Below are positions 42,008 through 42,963 of a stretch of 42,963 bases of DNA, one piece after another. Position numbers and translations under genes: made by a program. The stretch comes from Gammaproteobacteria bacterium (GTDB lineage Bacteria > Pseudomonadota > Gammaproteobacteria > Steroidobacterales > Rariloculaceae): assembly GCA_022825505.1 (NCBI GenBank), contig JAJDWR010000013.1:1-42963 (forward strand), given 5' to 3'. Every line of letters starts with the position of its first letter. Positions within the stretch are counted from its first letter, which is position 1. Under the pieces are notes generated by a model that worked only from the letters and a program-made list of their open reading frames with translations, ran no database searches and was not told the origin of the DNA.

Positions 42008-42963
42008 ACCGGCGGTCCCCGTGCCCTCGCAGCACCTCCAGGAACGCCTCGCCGTAGCGTTCCAGTTTTGTTTCGCCAACGCCCTGCACGGCCAGGAATT
42101 CGGAGGGCGAGGTCGGGCGTAATCGCACCATCTCCCTGAGCGTTGCATCGTGGAAGATGACGTAGGGTGGCACGTTGGCCTCCCGGCAGAGCGACATGCG
42201 CAGTTCGCGCAGGGCTTCCCACAGCGGTTCGTCCTCTGCCGGGACCTGATATGAGTGTTCCGGCACGGTCTTGGCCGCACGCTTGGGCACGCGTTTGGCG
42301 GCAGGGTCCTCGCGCAACCGTATCCGCTCCTCGCCCCTGAGCAGCGGCCGGGATCGTGGCGTGAGGCGCAGCGCGCCGTAGCGCGCCGCGTCGGACCGCA
42401 GGTGCCCCTGAACCATTACCTGGCGAAGAATGGATCGCCACTGGGCCAGGGAGCGGTCCTCGCCGATGCCGAAGGTGCTGAGGTTGTCATGGCGGTTGCG
42501 GCGCACCTTTTCCGTATCCTTGCCGCGCAGTACGTCGATCACGTGCGCGGCGCCGAAGCGCTGGCCGGTGCGGTAGACGCAGGACAGCAGTTTCTGTGCT
42601 TCCACCGTACCGTCCCAGGTCTTGGGCGGCGTCAGGCAGATATCGCAGTTGCCGCAGTCGTCCGGGAGGTCATCTCCGAAATATTCCAGCAGCGCCCGGC
42701 GGCGGCAGGCGCTGACCTCGCACCAGCCGAGCAGTGCGTCGAGTTTCATCCGCTCGATGCGCTTGTGTTCCTCGCCCGCTTCGGACTGGTCGACCAATTG
42801 GCGCAGGCGGACCACATCCTGGAGGCCGTAGACCATCCACGCTTCGGCGGGCTCCCCGTCGCGGCCGGCCCGTCCCGTCTCTTGGTAATAGGCTTCCACG
42901 CTCTTCGGCAGGTCCACGTGGGCCACGAACCGCACATCGGGCTTGTCGATGCCCATGCCGAAG
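41976..42963 (-). CDS. recQ: ATP-dependent DNA helicase RecQ, C-terminal part (cut by window edge)
   Basis: Open to the right edge. It begins within helicase motif V (FGMGIDKPDVRFVAHVDLPK), followed by motif VI (YYQETGRAGRDGEP). Next is the zinc-binding RQC part with four Cys in WCEVSACRRR and DCGNCDIC, a winged-helix segment, and a C-terminal HRDC domain (MVRLRPTSPSEFLAVQGVGE). RecQ unwinds DNA 3' to 5' in recombination and fork repair. The C-terminus after HRDC is short (ending PTRPHPDS). Confidence 0.95.
   Translation of the reverse strand, partial: FGMGIDKPDVRFVAHVDLPKSVEAYYQETGRAGRDGEPAEAWMVYGLQDVVRLRQLVDQSEAGEEHKRIERMKLDALLGWCEVSACRRRALLEYFGDDLPDDCGNCDICLTPPKTWDGTVEAQKLLSCVYRTGQRFGAAHVIDVLRGKDTEKVRRNRHDNLSTFGIGEDRSLAQWRSILRQVMVQGHLRSDAARYGALRLTPRSRPLLRGEERIRLREDPAAKRVPKRAAKTVPEHSYQVPAEDEPLWEALRELRMSLCREANVPPYVIFHDATLREMVRLRPTSPSEFLAVQGVGETKLERYGEAFLEVLRGHGDRRSTPTRPHPDS

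Noticed and set aside
1..42963. CRISPR arrays, tRNA or rRNA genes
   Set aside because: I scanned for regular repeat-spacer patterns and for cloverleaf-like GC stems with GTTCGA-type loops; nothing convincing was seen, though a tRNA search program was not available.

Overview
The window is GC-rich, densely coded DNA from a free-living aerobic proteobacterium, most likely a gammaproteobacterium. The evidence is a full 14-gene nuoA-N operon with separate nuoC and nuoD, an insertion in NuoC at a site I associate with Xanthomonas/Lysobacter relatives, a methylcitrate-synthase-type PrpC, a single-domain NAD malic enzyme and RecQ. A marine or sediment lineage is possible (secreted sulfatase, sugar-acid catabolism, DUF6152-type secreted proteins), but that is inference.

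Layout. 1-140: the C-terminal end of an IS630-type transposase. 308-8150: a tight plus-strand run of a 2-oxo-acid dehydrogenase E1 alpha/beta (apparently a frameshifted fusion), an acyltransferase-fold protein, an ALDH7-type semialdehyde dehydrogenase, a class I aminotransferase and an exported sulfatase. The first five would fit lysine/2-aminoadipate breakdown. 8277-16967: mostly single genes (amidohydrolase, prpC, an SDR plus FAH-family pair that fits the non-phosphorylating L-fuconate route, malic enzyme, class II aldolase) and a first secreted-protein + DUF6152-like module. 17011-18595: two unrelated PIN-domain toxin-antitoxin loci, each with a clear palindrome in front of the antitoxin.

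18685-34091: the nuo operon for proton-pumping NADH:quinone oxidoreductase (complex I). The gene order is canonical, but several junctions are unusual. A 38-bp unit is present three times at nuoD/nuoE. A 32-bp unit derived from the end of nuoK is repeated before nuoL. A 42-bp in-frame repeat ends nuoJ. A 21-bp periodicity fills the nuoM/nuoN spacer. A roughly 393-bp segment carrying an unknown three-helix membrane protein sits between nuoI and nuoJ, flanked by a 7-bp direct repeat. At many junctions a tiny reading frame starts on the stop codon of one gene and ends on, or just past, the start codon of the next.

34123-37425: a visibly lower-GC gene on the minus strand for a helicase-less type ISP/IIG-like restriction-modification protein, probably acquired laterally beside the end of nuo. 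37785-38284: two overlapping small unknown genes. 38439-40368: a second copy of the secreted-protein + DUF6152-like module. 40467-42007: a Tat-exported Gfo/Idh/MocA oxidoreductase coupled to a 53-residue membrane peptide. 41976-42963: the C-terminal part of RecQ.

The best candidates for something undescribed are the repeat-built junctions and mini-ORF relay of the nuo operon, with the extra membrane protein inserted in it. All functional calls rest on reading the translated sequence; no database search was possible.
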